This document shows positions 32,004 through 41,690 of a DNA stretch of 64,000 nt, one piece after another. Each line of letters starts with the position of its first letter. Within the stretch, counting starts at the first letter, position 1. The stretch covers positions 455,316-519,315 of the forward strand of contig GG774889.1 in assembly GCA_000163695.1 (NCBI GenBank), read 5' to 3'. This DNA comes from Bacteroidetes oral taxon 274 str. F0058 (lineage in GTDB: Bacteria; Bacteroidota; Bacteroidia; Bacteroidales; Paludibacteraceae). Both the position numbers and the translations under genes were made by a program. Under the pieces are notes generated by a model. The model searched no databases. It saw only the letters and a list, made by a program, of their open reading frames with translations, and was not told the DNA's origin.

Positions 32004-34931
32004 ATGTTAAAAAGAAATCTATTTTTATCTCTCTTTGCGATAGCTTTATCGCTTAGTGTTTACGGGCAAACTTATCAATGGAAAGAAGCCCGAAGTGGCG
32101 GTTACACCTACAAATATGTAACTCACGACCCGACGAATGCAAGGTTTTATACCCTTCGTAACGGTCTTACCGTTATCCTCAGTCCTACCAACAAAGAGCC
32201 ACGTATACAGTGCTATATGGCTGTGAAGGCAGGTAGTAAGACAGACCCTGCCACCAATACCGGGCTGGCTCATTACTTGGAGCATCTTTTGTTTAAAGGT
32301 ACCGACAAATACGGTTCGCTCGACTGGGAAAAAGAGAGTAAAGAGCTCGATAAAATCGACGACCTTTACGAGCAATACAACAAAACCAAAGATGCCGACC
32401 GGCGTAAGGCTATTTATAAAAAGATAGACTCCGTATCGGGTGTTGCCAGCAAGTACGCCATCGCCAACGAGTACGACAAAATGATGACCTCTATGGGTGC
32501 ACAGGGTACAAACGCTTTCACCTCTTTCGAGAAGACCGTCTATACCGACGATGTGCCTGCCAATGCTTTGGATAAATATATTACCGTGCAGGCAGAGCGT
32601 TTCCGCAACCCCGTGCTGCGTATCTTCCATACCGAGCTCGAAGCCGTTTACGAAGAGAAAAACCGCTCTTTGGATAGCGACGGTAGTCAAGTATTTGAAA
32701 CCCTTTTTGCCAATCTGTTCAAGAAGCATAATTACGGTCTGCAGACCACCATCGGTACTGTCGAACACCTGAAGAACCCTTCGTTGCGCGAGATACGCAA
32801 GTACTTCAAGACTTACTATGTGCCAAACAATATGGCTGTCGTTCTTTCGGGCGATTTCAATCCCGACGAGGTTATTGCCAAAATAGATAAGGCATTCTCG
32901 TATATGGAATACAAAGATGTGCCGAAATATACATTCGAAAAAGAAGACCCTATCACTGCTCCTATCGTTAGAGAGGTCGTAGGACCAGATGCCGAGAGCG
33001 TATCTATTGCTTACCGTCTGCCGGGTAATCAGGAAAAAGATGCCCTCTTAGCCGATTTGGTAGGTGAGATACTCACCAACGGAGAAGCAGGTCTGATTGA
33101 CCTCAATCTGGTGAAAAAACAAAAGTTGTTGGGAGCAAGTGCATTTAATTGGGCTTTGATAGACTACGGTGTGCTGTGGCTCTCGGGACGACCGTCGCAA
33201 GGACAGTCGTTGGAGCAGGTCAAAGACCTTATGTTGAACGAAATAGAGAATCTGAAAAAAGGCAATTTCGACGACGACCTGATACCGTCTATTGTAAATA
33301 ATATTAAGAAAAGAATTATCCAAAGCACGGAAAGTTATAGCAGTAGAGCCTATATGCTTATGAATGCCTTTACCGACAATCTCGATTGGAGAGACCAGGT
33401 AGCCTACGTCAACGATCTTTCGAAGATAAAGAAGCAAGATGTCGTTGCTTTTGCCAATAAGTACCTCGGCAACAACTATGTAGTGGTCTACAAAAAGCAG
33501 GGACAACGCACCAATGTCGAGAAGATAGAGAAGCCCGCCATTACCCCCGTCGAAACCAATGCCGACAAGCAGTCTGCCTTCGTAAAGATGGTCAACGATA
33601 TGCCGAGTACTCCCGTTTCGCCCGTTTTCTTGGATTACAACAAAGACTTGCAAAAATCCAAACTTGGCAAAGCCGAAGTGCTATACGTGCAGAACAAAGA
33701 TAACGACCTCTATCGTCTGAGATTCCGTTACAAAATAGGTTATCTCAACGACCTGAAAATGCCTTTGGTATCCGATTATATCGAGTTCTTGGGTACCGAT
33801 AAGAAGTCTGCCGAGCAGATTTCCAAAGAGTTCTATAAGATAGCCTCAAGTTTCCGTATCTCCGTCGGAGAAGAGTATACCACCGTTACTATCGAAGGAC
33901 TGCAAGAAAACTTCGAGGCAGCCGTAAAACTCTACGAAGACTTGGTACTCAACGTCAAAGCCGACAACGAGGCTCTGGCAGCTCTCAAAGCCCGTCTCAC
34001 CAAATCGCGTACCGACGCCAAAGCCAACCGTGCTACCATTATGCAAGCACTCACTTCCTATGCTCTGTATGGCGCAAAGAATAAATTCAACAACCGACTG
34101 TCTGATGCCGAAATAGAATCTGTTACTGCCAAAGAGTTGGTAGATAGAGTCAAGAACCTGAACAACGTAGAACAAACCGTCATCTACTACGGACCCTCTA
34201 CACTTGCAGAGCTCACGGCTAAGCTGAAACCTCTGCATAAAGTGCCTGCAACGTTTGCAAAAGTAGCTCCTAAAAAAGAGTTCAAGCAGGTAGAGCAGAC
34301 CAAAAATCAGGTACTCTTTACCGATTACGAAATGGTACAAGCCGAAACCCGCTGGATACGCAACACGAATACATACAACCCTGCCGAAAACACTGTTATA
34401 AGTGTATTCAACAATTATTTCGGCGGAGGAATGGGCTCGCTTGTGTTCCAGACCATTCGCGAAAGTAAAGCCTTGGCTTACAGTACTTATGGCTTTTATG
34501 TCTTCCCGAGAAAAAAAGCCGATAAATATTATATGATGGCATACGTCGGTGCTCAGGCAGACAAATTCGTAGAAGCGGTTGCCGCTATGAACGAACTCCT
34601 GACCACTATGCCCGAACTGCCTGCCAATCTCGATTTGGCTAAGGTACAACTCAAAAAAGAGATACAGACCGAACGTATCACCCAAGACGATATTATTTAC
34701 GATTATATCAAAGCAAAAGATCTCGGACTGAACGAGGATATCCGTAAGACCATTTATCAGAATTTGGATAACATCTCTATGAAAGATATTCGTACGTTCC
34801 ACGATACTTATCTGTCGAAGAAACCTTATACTTACGTGGTTCTGGCTTCCGAAGAAAAGCTCTCGAAAGAGGAGTTGCAGAAAATAGGAGAGTTCCGAAA
34901 ACTCTCTTTAGAAGAACTTTTCGGATATTGA
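32004..34931 (+). CDS. M16 family zinc metallopeptidase (pitrilysin-like)
   Basis: 975 residues with a signal peptide (LFLSLFAIALSLSVYGQT). The inverted zinc motif HxxEH appears as HYLEHLLFKG (about residue 89), with a downstream Glu in AVYEEKNRSLD. Two further M16 domains follow (EVVGPDAESVSIAYRLPG; later VFNNYFGGGMGSLVFQTIRE), giving the four-domain clam shell typical of pitrilysins. It probably degrades oligopeptides in the periplasm. A strong promoter lies upstream and the gene appears to stand alone. Confidence 0.93.
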   Translation: MLKRNLFLSLFAIALSLSVYGQTYQWKEARSGGYTYKYVTHDPTNARFYTLRNGLTVILSPTNKEPRIQCYMAVKAGSKTDPATNTGLAHYLEHLLFKGTDKYGSLDWEKESKELDKIDDLYEQYNKTKDADRRKAIYKKIDSVSGVASKYAIANEYDKMMTSMGAQGTNAFTSFEKTVYTDDVPANALDKYITVQAERFRNPVLRIFHTELEAVYEEKNRSLDSDGSQVFETLFANLFKKHNYGLQTTIGTVEHLKNPSLREIRKYFKTYYVPNNMAVVLSGDFNPDEVIAKIDKAFSYMEYKDVPKYTFEKEDPITAPIVREVVGPDAESVSIAYRLPGNQEKDALLADLVGEILTNGEAGLIDLNLVKKQKLLGASAFNWALIDYGVLWLSGRPSQGQSLEQVKDLMLNEIENLKKGNFDDDLIPSIVNNIKKRIIQSTESYSSRAYMLMNAFTDNLDWRDQVAYVNDLSKIKKQDVVAFANKYLGNNYVVVYKKQGQRTNVEKIEKPAITPVETNADKQSAFVKMVNDMPSTPVSPVFLDYNKDLQKSKLGKAEVLYVQNKDNDLYRLRFRYKIGYLNDLKMPLVSDYIEFLGTDKKSAEQISKEFYKIASSFRISVGEEYTTVTIEGLQENFEAAVKLYEDLVLNVKADNEALAALKARLTKSRTDAKANRATIMQALTSYALYGAKNKFNNRLSDAEIESVTAKELVDRVKNLNNVEQTVIYYGPSTLAELTAKLKPLHKVPATFAKVAPKKEFKQVEQTKNQVLFTDYEMVQAETRWIRNTNTYNPAENTVISVFNNYFGGGMGSLVFQTIRESKALAYSTYGFYVFPRKKADKYYMMAYVGAQADKFVEAVAAMNELLTTMPELPANLDLAKVQLKKEIQTERITQDDIIYDYIKAKDLGLNEDIRKTIYQNLDNISMKDIRTFHDTYLSKKPYTYVVLASEEKLSKEELQKIGEFRKLSLEELFGY

Positions 34932-35072
34932 CCCTACGGCAGATAATCCCCTTGCGGCGTATTATCGTATAATGAAAATATGAAAGCGTAGTACTTTGAG
35001 TAGTGCTGCGCTTTTGTTTTACCCGAAAAGTAGGGTTGTTGGTGAGGTATATATCGTTAGTAATGAGCAGTT

Positions 35073-35104
35073 TTTGTCGTTCGTAGAAAAAACACTTACC
35101 TTTG
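35073..35104 (+). promoter_or_regulatory. Promoter ahead of the zinc-ribbon protein gene
   Basis: TTTG at 35073-35076, 20-base spacer, TACCTTTG at 35097-35104. The 245-base gap 34932-35176 otherwise shows nothing definite. Confidence 0.7.
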
Positions 35105-35176
35105 CACAAAATAAAACCGTATTCGTAATACGCGATTTCGGATAATGAGTATAAAAACTGTAAAAATGAGAATGTT

Positions 35177-35650
35177 ATGAAAGTATGTCCCGAATGTTAT
35201 TCTGTGTATGGAAGGATTACCCCGTTGCTGAACCCTGAGGATTGCCTGCGAAATCATCGGCAGTATATTTGTTCTACGTGTGGCAGGCATATATGTGCCG
35301 CCGTTGATGAAAGCGGGAGGTTTAGAGCTCTCTTCCCGATGAGGTCGCTTGCGATAGCGAAGCTATATCTGCGGTCGGCTGAGGTTATCTTTCAGCGACC
35401 TTGTGGAATATATGAGATAGAGAGTAAAAATGGCAGGAAACTATATAAAATATTCTCCTCAGTTGATGAATTGGACGGTTATCTGAAGAAAAACAAAGAC
35501 AAAACGTGTACTACACGGCAACCTCTCTTCGAGACTGTCCGATACAAGTGCTGCCACAGCAGTCAACTGCGTATGATATCTGCCGAAGAGGTAGATACAT
35601 ATATGAAGGAACGCCGAGAGGAGTCCAAGGAGTGGCGTGATTTTGAATAA
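35177..35650 (+). CDS. Hypothetical zinc-ribbon protein
   Basis: 157 residues. The N-terminus has CPECYSVYGR and then CSTCGRHIC, four to five cysteines arranged as a zinc ribbon. A middle part (RSLAIAKLYLRSAEVIFQRP, YEIESKNGRKLYKIFSSVDE) and a charged C-terminus (EEVDTYMKERREESKEW) follow, with another Cys pair (KCCHSS). No family recognised and no gene partner; a good promoter suggests it is expressed. A nucleic-acid-binding role is a guess from the ribbon only. Confidence 0.6.
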   Translation: MKVCPECYSVYGRITPLLNPEDCLRNHRQYICSTCGRHICAAVDESGRFRALFPMRSLAIAKLYLRSAEVIFQRPCGIYEIESKNGRKLYKIFSSVDELDGYLKKNKDKTCTTRQPLFETVRYKCCHSSQLRMISAEEVDTYMKERREESKEWRDFE

Positions 35651-35661
35651 CCGATAGATAT

Positions 35662-35692
35662 AAATAAAGAGAGCAAGCCATCTTGTTGATAC
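35662..35692 (-). terminator. Possible terminator of aspA
   Basis: On the minus strand AAGAGAG pairs with CTCTCTT across a ~20-base loop and is followed by TATTT. The stem is short, so this is tentative. Confidence 0.35.
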
Positions 35693-35721
35693 TTACTCTC
35701 TTGCTTATAAGAAGAAAAATA

Positions 35722-37155
35722 TTATTTCTTAGGTTTGATACCGAGTTTGACGGGTTTTATCATATTCTCGGGTTTCATTATCACGTCGAGGTCTTTTTTC
35801 GACAATATGTCGTGTTCGAGAATAAGGTCGTACACGCTGCGTCCCGTTTCGATAGCCTCTTTTGCTATCTTTGTCGAGTTTTTGTAGCCTATCACAGGGT
35901 TCAGAGCCGTTATGATGCCGATACTGTTGTGTACGTAGTTGCGGCACACCTCTTCGTTGGCGGTGATACCGTCGATACAGCGGATACGAAGTGTATCGAA
36001 GCCCTGTATCAGTATTTCGGACGACTCGAAGCAGCACTGAGCTATGACGGGTTCCATCGGGTTGAGTTCCATCTGAGCCTCTTCGCTCGACATAGCCACG
36101 CAGAGGTCGTTGCCGATTACTTTATAAGCAATCTGGTTCATCACCTCAGGTATTACGGGATTGACTTTGCCCGGCATAATGGACGAACCCGGCTGCATCG
36201 GAGGCAGATTTATCTCGTTAAGTCCGCAGCGGGGACCCGACGAGAGCAGACGTAGGTCGTTGCATATCTTGTTCATCTTCAGAGCTATCATACGCAGAGC
36301 AGATGAGTAGCCTGCCAGTGAAGAAGTATCGGAAGTGGCTCCTACAAGGTCGTCTGCCAATATGTATTTATGTCCTGTTATCTTGGCAATAGCCGCCGTG
36401 CTCTTTTCGGCATATCCCGGTTCGGCACAGATACCCGTACCGATAGCAGTAGCTCCCATATTGATAGTCAGGAGTTCTCGTGCAGCAGCTTCGAGGTGTG
36501 GCAATTCGTTGCGTAAGATACTTGCAAAGCCCGCAAAGGTCTGACCCAAAGTCATAGGTACGGCATCTTGCCATTGTGTACGTCCCATCTTTATGACGCC
36601 TGCAAACTCTTTTGCCTTACGTTCGAACGAACGGATAAGCTCTTCGAAGTGCGGCACGAGAGCCAGATATGTGTAATACAGACCTATATGTATGGCTGTA
36701 GGATAAGCGTCGTTGGTGGATTGCGAACAATTTACGTGGTCGTTAGGAGAGCAGTGTGCGTAATCGCCGCGCTTGTATCCCATAAGTTCCAGAGCACGAT
36801 TGGCAATTACTTCGTTGGCATTCATATTGGTGCTCGTGCCGGCTCCGCCCTGAATCATATCTATCGGGAACTGGTCGTGGTGCTTGCCGTCTATCAACTC
36901 CTGGCACGCCGTCTTGATGGCTTTTGCCATATCGTCTGTGAGCAGACCAAGTTGGTGATTGGCTTCGGCTGCCCCCATCTTGGTGATAGCCAAACCTTTG
37001 ATAAACAGAGGGTATTGGCTGAGTTTGAAGTTGCTTATTGGGAAGTTTTCCAAAGCTCTGAGTGTCTGTACTCCATAAAGAGCCTCTTCGGGTACCTCTC
37101 TCGAACCGAGCAAATCGCTTTCGATACGTGTTTTTACTGATTTTTCCATATCCAA
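35722..37155 (-). CDS. aspA: Aspartate ammonia-lyase
   Basis: 477 residues. It carries the fumarase/aspartase signature GSSIMPGKVNPV (about residue 318) and other landmarks: GGAGTSTNMNANEVIANRAL, HCSPNDHVNCSQSTNDAYP and TGHKYILADDL. The substrate-site residues for aspartate (T and N of the SQSTND loop) are in place. It converts aspartate to fumarate and ammonia. With the fumarate reductase at 40.9-44.5 kb this would supply an anaerobic electron acceptor. The start is 21 bases after the rfbD stop, so the two are probably co-transcribed. Confidence 0.93.
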   Translation of the reverse strand: MDMEKSVKTRIESDLLGSREVPEEALYGVQTLRALENFPISNFKLSQYPLFIKGLAITKMGAAEANHQLGLLTDDMAKAIKTACQELIDGKHHDQFPIDMIQGGAGTSTNMNANEVIANRALELMGYKRGDYAHCSPNDHVNCSQSTNDAYPTAIHIGLYYTYLALVPHFEELIRSFERKAKEFAGVIKMGRTQWQDAVPMTLGQTFAGFASILRNELPHLEAAARELLTINMGATAIGTGICAEPGYAEKSTAAIAKITGHKYILADDLVGATSDTSSLAGYSSALRMIALKMNKICNDLRLLSSGPRCGLNEINLPPMQPGSSIMPGKVNPVIPEVMNQIAYKVIGNDLCVAMSSEEAQMELNPMEPVIAQCCFESSEILIQGFDTLRIRCIDGITANEEVCRNYVHNSIGIITALNPVIGYKNSTKIAKEAIETGRSVYDLILEHDILSKKDLDVIMKPENMIKPVKLGIKPKK

Positions 37156-37176
37156 AATTTTATTATATTTATTATT

Positions 37177-38040
37177 TTAATTATCTTTGATAGAGCTTAT
37201 TACACGCTGCAGGCTATCGCGCCAATATGGTATTTGTATGCCGTATACGGATTTTATTTTAGCCTTATTCAGTACGCTGTAATGAGGTCGTTTGGCGGGT
37301 GTGGGGTATTGGCTGCTCTCTATGGGCAATACTCGGCAATCGATATGGGCAAGCTCGAAGATAGCCTTGGCAAAGTCGTACCAAGAGCAGACGCCTTCGT
37401 TTGAGTAGTGATAAACGCCGCTCTCGAAGCGGTCGGAGCAAACGATCGACAATATTGCCTCTGCCAAGTCGGCTGCATTGGTCGGCGAACCTACTTGGTC
37501 GAATACTACGGATAGTTCCTTGCGTTCTTTGCCCAGACGGAGCATAGTCTTAACGAAGTTGTTGCCGAAGGTGGAGTACAGCCACGAAGTACGAACGATG
37601 ATGGAATCGTCGGCATAATTATCGAGCAATACGGCTTCGCCTTCGGCTTTGGTAGAGCCGTAGACGCTCTGCGGAGCGATGCGGTCGGTCTCTACGTATG
37701 GCTTATGTGCAGTGCCGTCGAAGACATAATCGGTAGAAATGTGAATGATACGTGCTCCGTGTCGTTTGGCGGCAGACATCAGGTTTCTCACCGACAGACT
37801 GTTGATTTGTCGGCATTTGTCGGTGTCGCTCTCTGCCTTATCCACAGCAGTATATGCGGCACAGTTTACCACAAGGTCTATCTTGTGGGCAGCAAAAAAG
37901 TCCGAAACAGCTGTCTCGTCGCATATATCGAGAGTATCTACATCGGTAAATATAAAATGGTGCTCTCCTGCTTTTTTAGTGTACAGCGTCCGTATCTCGC
38001 TACCCAGCTGACCGTAAGAGCCTGTAATTAAAATATTCAT
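37177..38040 (-). CDS. rfbD: dTDP-4-dehydrorhamnose reductase
   Basis: 287 residues from the ATG at 38040 (MNILITGSYGQLGSEI); a longer start at 38064 would fall inside the -7 box. The Rossmann loop is GSYGQLG, with HISTDYVFDGT and the catalytic Y-x-x-x-K in VYGSTKAEGE. LNKAKIKSVYGIQIPYWRDSL is the normal C-terminal part. It makes dTDP-L-rhamnose for surface polysaccharides. The other three rfb genes are not in the window. Confidence 0.9.
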   Translation of the reverse strand: MNILITGSYGQLGSEIRTLYTKKAGEHHFIFTDVDTLDICDETAVSDFFAAHKIDLVVNCAAYTAVDKAESDTDKCRQINSLSVRNLMSAAKRHGARIIHISTDYVFDGTAHKPYVETDRIAPQSVYGSTKAEGEAVLLDNYADDSIIVRTSWLYSTFGNNFVKTMLRLGKERKELSVVFDQVGSPTNAADLAEAILSIVCSDRFESGVYHYSNEGVCSWYDFAKAIFELAHIDCRVLPIESSQYPTPAKRPHYSVLNKAKIKSVYGIQIPYWRDSLQRVISSIKDN

Positions 38041-38061
38041 ACTACACGAAAAATAGTTCTG

Positions 38062-38069
38062 CAAAGTTA
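38062..38069 (-). promoter_or_regulatory. -7 box of rfbD
   Basis: TAACTTTG on the minus strand, 21 bases before the chosen start. No convincing -33 element at the right distance. Confidence 0.5.
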
Positions 38070-38121
38070 CTCATTTTTATCCAATTTATAACATAGTTAA
38101 TCGACGTCAATAGACCTTTCA

Positions 38122-38973
38122 TTACTGAGAGGCGGCACGATAATACTCTACGAGTTTTATTGCTTCCACAGCTTGGCGTGTGTCGTGTACGCGCAATATA
38201 TCGGCTCCGCCGAGCAGAGCCAGTGTGTTCAGTACAGTTGTGCCGTTGAGTGCCTCCTGTGGCGTAGTGTCGATAACACGATTTATCATCGATTTGCGAG
38301 AAATGCCTGTCAGTATCGGCAACTCGAAACACTCGAATGCCCGTTGGTTGGCGAGTAATTTGTAGTTCTGCTCTGTCGTTTTGGCAAACCCGAAGCCGAG
38401 GTCGAGTATTATGTCCGAGCAGTATCCCAGCTGCCTCAGAGTGTCTATCCTCTCTGCGAAATACTTCAGCACGTCGGCAACAATATCGTCGTAGTCTGTC
38501 ATCTGTGCCATAGTTTGCGGTGTACCACGCATATGCATAAGTATGTATGGGACATTGAGTTTTGCCATCATCGGCAGCATATTGTCGTCGAGCGTACCGC
38601 CCGAGACATCGTTGATGATGTCTGCCTCGTAGTCGCCGACGGCTATCTCTGCCACTCTGGCTCTGAAAGTGTCTACCGAAACGGGTAAGTCGGGGTAATT
38701 TCGGCGAACGACCTCCAAAGCAGACGTTACCCTGTGTATCTCTTCTGTTTCGCTCACAAAGGCGGCATTGGGGCGTGTAGAATAGCCGCCGATATCGATA
38801 ATGGAGGCTCCTTCGGCAACGGCTCTCTCTACCGACCGCAATATGTCGTCACTCGACGAGGTACGGCTGCCTTCGAAGAACGAATCGGGAGTGATGTTGA
38901 TTATCGTCATTACGCGTGGCGTATCGAAATCCAATATTTTGCCTTTCAAAACAATATTCTTACTGATTTTCAT
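38122..38973 (-). CDS. folP: Dihydropteroate synthase
   Basis: 283 residues from the ATG at 38973 (MKISKNIVLKGKILDF); an upstream start at 39003 would overlap the -7 box. Signature elements: VMTIINITPDSFF, IDIGGYSTRPNA, PVSVDTF, DIINDVSGG and ILDLGFGFAKT, then TGISRKSMI and the closing RVHDTRQAVEA. It condenses p-aminobenzoate with the pterin pyrophosphate in folate synthesis and is the target of sulfonamides. It precedes rfbD by ~80 bases. Confidence 0.93.
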   Translation of the reverse strand: MKISKNIVLKGKILDFDTPRVMTIINITPDSFFEGSRTSSSDDILRSVERAVAEGASIIDIGGYSTRPNAAFVSETEEIHRVTSALEVVRRNYPDLPVSVDTFRARVAEIAVGDYEADIINDVSGGTLDDNMLPMMAKLNVPYILMHMRGTPQTMAQMTDYDDIVADVLKYFAERIDTLRQLGYCSDIILDLGFGFAKTTEQNYKLLANQRAFECFELPILTGISRKSMINRVIDTTPQEALNGTTVLNTLALLGGADILRVHDTRQAVEAIKLVEYYRAASQ

Positions 38974-39000
38974 ATTTATACGGATTCTATTTTTTGAATG

Positions 39001-39008
39001 CAAAGTTA
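39001..39008 (-). promoter_or_regulatory. -7 box of folP
   Basis: TAACTTTG on the minus strand, ~28 bases before the start at 38973. The -33 element is weak. Confidence 0.5.
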
Positions 39009-39118
39009 ATGTTTTAATTGCTCGCTATTTGTGATATTAATCCGAAATAGTGCAATATATTGTAAGATAGTGTTTTATGAAATGTGAAAAACACAATACG
39101 ATTTTTAAGTTTTTTTAC

Positions 39119-39126
39119 TACCTTTG
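39119..39126 (+). promoter_or_regulatory. -7 box of the DUF4836 lipoprotein gene
   Basis: TACCTTTG, 100 bases before the start codon, leaving a long 5' leader. -33 element not clear. Confidence 0.5.
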
Positions 39127-39226
39127 CCTGTCGTTAGCATACGGTGTCAGTATTGTCGTAACACCTTGCCGACTGTTGAATGAAATTTTATAAATAAATA
39201 ATATATACTTAATTAATAATCGTATT

Positions 39227-40846
39227 ATGAGAAAAAAAGTCAAACTAATTGTGCTGGTGGCATTATGTGTGGTTACACTCTTTTCGTGCTCCAAAAAAGA
39301 TTCGCTATCTATGGCTATTCCCAAAGATGTGGCAATGGTAATGAAGGTAGATCTCAAAAATTTAGCTCGTAAAGCTAACTATAAACTTATGGACAACAGT
39401 CTGATAAAGGGTTCGGTAGAGCTAATGAAATCCACTGTCAACGACGACAAAAAGAAGATGATAGACGATTTTTTGAAAAACCCCAACTCTCTGGGGGTTA
39501 ATATCATAGATGATATGTACTTCTTTGTTACCGCCGATGGCACTATGGGAGGCGTATTGTCGATAAGCGACAGCAAGAAGTTGTACGACAATCTTCTGAA
39601 AATAGACCCTAATTTTAAAGAAATGATAAAGATAGATAAAGGTATCTATTCTTTGAAAACTAACGAAGCGTACGGAATAGCTTGGGACAAAGCCAGACTT
39701 GTGGTACGCATTTACTCCAGATTTGCAGACAATACTCAAACCAGTGGTCGCACTCCGATAGAATCGCTTCTGCAACTGAAGAAAGGAGACAGCTTCTATG
39801 GCACGGACAATTATAAAAAACTTGCAGAAGCCAAGAACGATATTTCTTTCTTCTATTCTCCAAAAGAGTATGCCAAATGGTATCAGTCGTTGTCTGCCTC
39901 TAATTTTGTATATACGAGAGATATGGACGATGCCAAGAGAGAGCAGATGAACAAGAGTATATTGAGTTTGATGGAGGGCATAGCTTACAATATGATAGGA
40001 GGCTGCAATTTCGAAAACGGTAAGATAATGTGCAATTCGAAGATATTCTTCGATACACCTGAGGCAGAAGCAAAATACAACTCGCTGAAAACCTTAAATG
40101 CCAAGATAGACGGTGAACTCAATAAATATGTCCCCTCCAACAGTATTCTCTATTTTGCGGCACATCTGAGCGGCAAAGATATTTTGGCGGATATTAATAC
40201 TTTGAAAGCCGATGGAATATTGGATTATATTAACGAGGACAGTAAATTTAATGTCCGTGATATACTTTTGGCTCTCAATGGAGATATTATACTGAGTCTT
40301 AATAAAGTAAATCTGTCCAATCAACAAAAATCCGCTTGTGCTTCTCTGTTTGCAAAGGTCGATACCGTTAAGATAAAATCCGTTATGGACAGCATATTGA
40401 CCAAAAACAAAGAGAGTGGTGTCGTACTTGTCAAGGCTAATAATTATGTTACTTCGAGCGGTTTGATGTTTGGTGTACAAAACGGTATATTCTACATTAC
40501 CTCAGACAGTACCGATTATGTCAATTTCGGCAAGGGCGGTATACCCAATCGTCAACTCGATAAGATAAAAGGGCAGACGTTCTACTTTGGCGGAGATATG
40601 AGGGTACTCAAAGAAGAGCTTATGCCGGTAGTGAAATCGGAAGGTCTCGGTTTGGGTACTTATTCAGATCTTATCGACGAATTTTTGGGGCTTGCAACAA
40701 CATTCGAAACACACCAGAAGGATAAATACAACACTACCTTCGAAGTGGTTTTTGCAGACTCCAAGACCAACTCTCTCGAGCAGATTTTCAAGTTTATCGA
40801 TAAAGCGGTGAATTCCTTGGGTCAGTTATTTTTAGGTTCAATGTAA
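39227..40846 (+). CDS. DUF4836 family lipoprotein
   Basis: 539 residues. Lipoprotein signal with lipobox LFSC (Cys ~22). The mature part starts SLSMAIPKDVAMVMKVDLKN and contains repeated helical and strand units (VNIIDDMYFFVTADGTMGG, GDSFYGTDNYKKLAEAKND, DILLALNGDIILSLNKVNL), as in the DUF4836 family of Bacteroidetes surface or periplasmic lipoproteins. Function unknown. It converges on the fumarate reductase operon, with a shared terminator between. Confidence 0.8.
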   Translation: MRKKVKLIVLVALCVVTLFSCSKKDSLSMAIPKDVAMVMKVDLKNLARKANYKLMDNSLIKGSVELMKSTVNDDKKKMIDDFLKNPNSLGVNIIDDMYFFVTADGTMGGVLSISDSKKLYDNLLKIDPNFKEMIKIDKGIYSLKTNEAYGIAWDKARLVVRIYSRFADNTQTSGRTPIESLLQLKKGDSFYGTDNYKKLAEAKNDISFFYSPKEYAKWYQSLSASNFVYTRDMDDAKREQMNKSILSLMEGIAYNMIGGCNFENGKIMCNSKIFFDTPEAEAKYNSLKTLNAKIDGELNKYVPSNSILYFAAHLSGKDILADINTLKADGILDYINEDSKFNVRDILLALNGDIILSLNKVNLSNQQKSACASLFAKVDTVKIKSVMDSILTKNKESGVVLVKANNYVTSSGLMFGVQNGIFYITSDSTDYVNFGKGGIPNRQLDKIKGQTFYFGGDMRVLKEELMPVVKSEGLGLGTYSDLIDEFLGLATTFETHQKDKYNTTFEVVFADSKTNSLEQIFKFIDKAVNSLGQLFLGSM

Positions 40847-40865
40847 TAGATTATCTATCAAAAAG

Positions 40866-40899
40866 AAAAGGCTACCCGCACAAAACGAGGTAGCCTTTT
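40866..40899. terminator. Bidirectional terminator between the DUF4836 gene and frdB
   Basis: AAAAGGCTACC (40866-40876) pairs perfectly with GGTAGCCTTTT (40889-40899) around a 12-base loop, with A and T tracts at either side. It serves both converging genes. Confidence 0.9.
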
Positions 40900-40927
40900 C
40901 TCATTTATTAATTAAAAATGAAAAAAA

Positions 40928-41683
40928 TCAATCTTTAAACTTGGCTCCGATGTATTCTCGGTTGAGTCTTGCTATGTGTGTGATAGATACCGATTTAGGG
41001 CATTCTGCTTCGCAAGCACCTGTGTTGGTACAGTTGCCGAAGCCGAGTTCGTCCATCTTGGCTACCATTGCTTTGGCACGAGCCGCCTTCTCTATCTTAC
41101 CTTGCGGCAAGAGAGCGAGTTGGCTCACCTTGGCTGCAACGAACAACATAGCCGAACCGTTTTTACAAGCTGCTGCACAAGCACCGCAACCGATACACGA
41201 TGCAGCGTCCATAGCCTCGTCTGCGACAGGTTTCGGTATGGGTATAGCGTTAGCATCGGGTATCCCGCCCGTATTGACGTTTACATATCCGCCTGCTTGC
41301 ATAATCTTGTCGTAGGCATTGCGGTCTACTATCAAGTCTTTGATAACGGGGAAAGCACGGCTTCGCCACGGTTCGATGGTGATGGTTTCGCCATCGTGGA
41401 ACTTACGCATATGGAGCTGACAGGTAGTAATAGCCTGGTCGGGACCGTGCGGATGTCCGTTGATGTATAGCGAACACATACCGCATATACCTTCGCGGCA
41501 ATCGTGGTCGAATGCAATGGGTTCTTTATGTTCTTGTACCAACTTTTCGTTGAGAATGTCTATCATTTCGAGGAATGAGGCATCGGTCGAAATATTATTC
41601 AGCTCGTATGTTTCAAACATTCCTTTTACCTTAGGTCCGGCTTGACGCCATACTTTGACTTTTATATTTATGCTTTTTTCCAT
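40928..41683 (-). CDS. frdB: Fumarate reductase/succinate dehydrogenase iron-sulfur subunit
   Basis: 251 residues from the ATG at 41683 (MEKSINIKVKVWRQAG). The [2Fe-2S] domain has CREGICGMCSLYINGH; the C-terminal half has CIGCGACAAACKNGS and GNCTNTGACEAECPKSV, which ligate the [4Fe-4S] and [3Fe-4S] centres. It passes electrons between the quinone-reducing cytochrome and the flavoprotein. It is the last gene of frdCAB and starts 7 bases after the frdA stop. Sequence alone does not tell direction; with AspA and an anaerobic host, fumarate reduction is more likely. Confidence 0.93.
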   Translation of the reverse strand: MEKSINIKVKVWRQAGPKVKGMFETYELNNISTDASFLEMIDILNEKLVQEHKEPIAFDHDCREGICGMCSLYINGHPHGPDQAITTCQLHMRKFHDGETITIEPWRSRAFPVIKDLIVDRNAYDKIMQAGGYVNVNTGGIPDANAIPIPKPVADEAMDAASCIGCGACAAACKNGSAMLFVAAKVSQLALLPQGKIEKAARAKAMVAKMDELGFGNCTNTGACEAECPKSVSITHIARLNREYIGAKFKD

Positions 41684-41690
41684 AATATTA

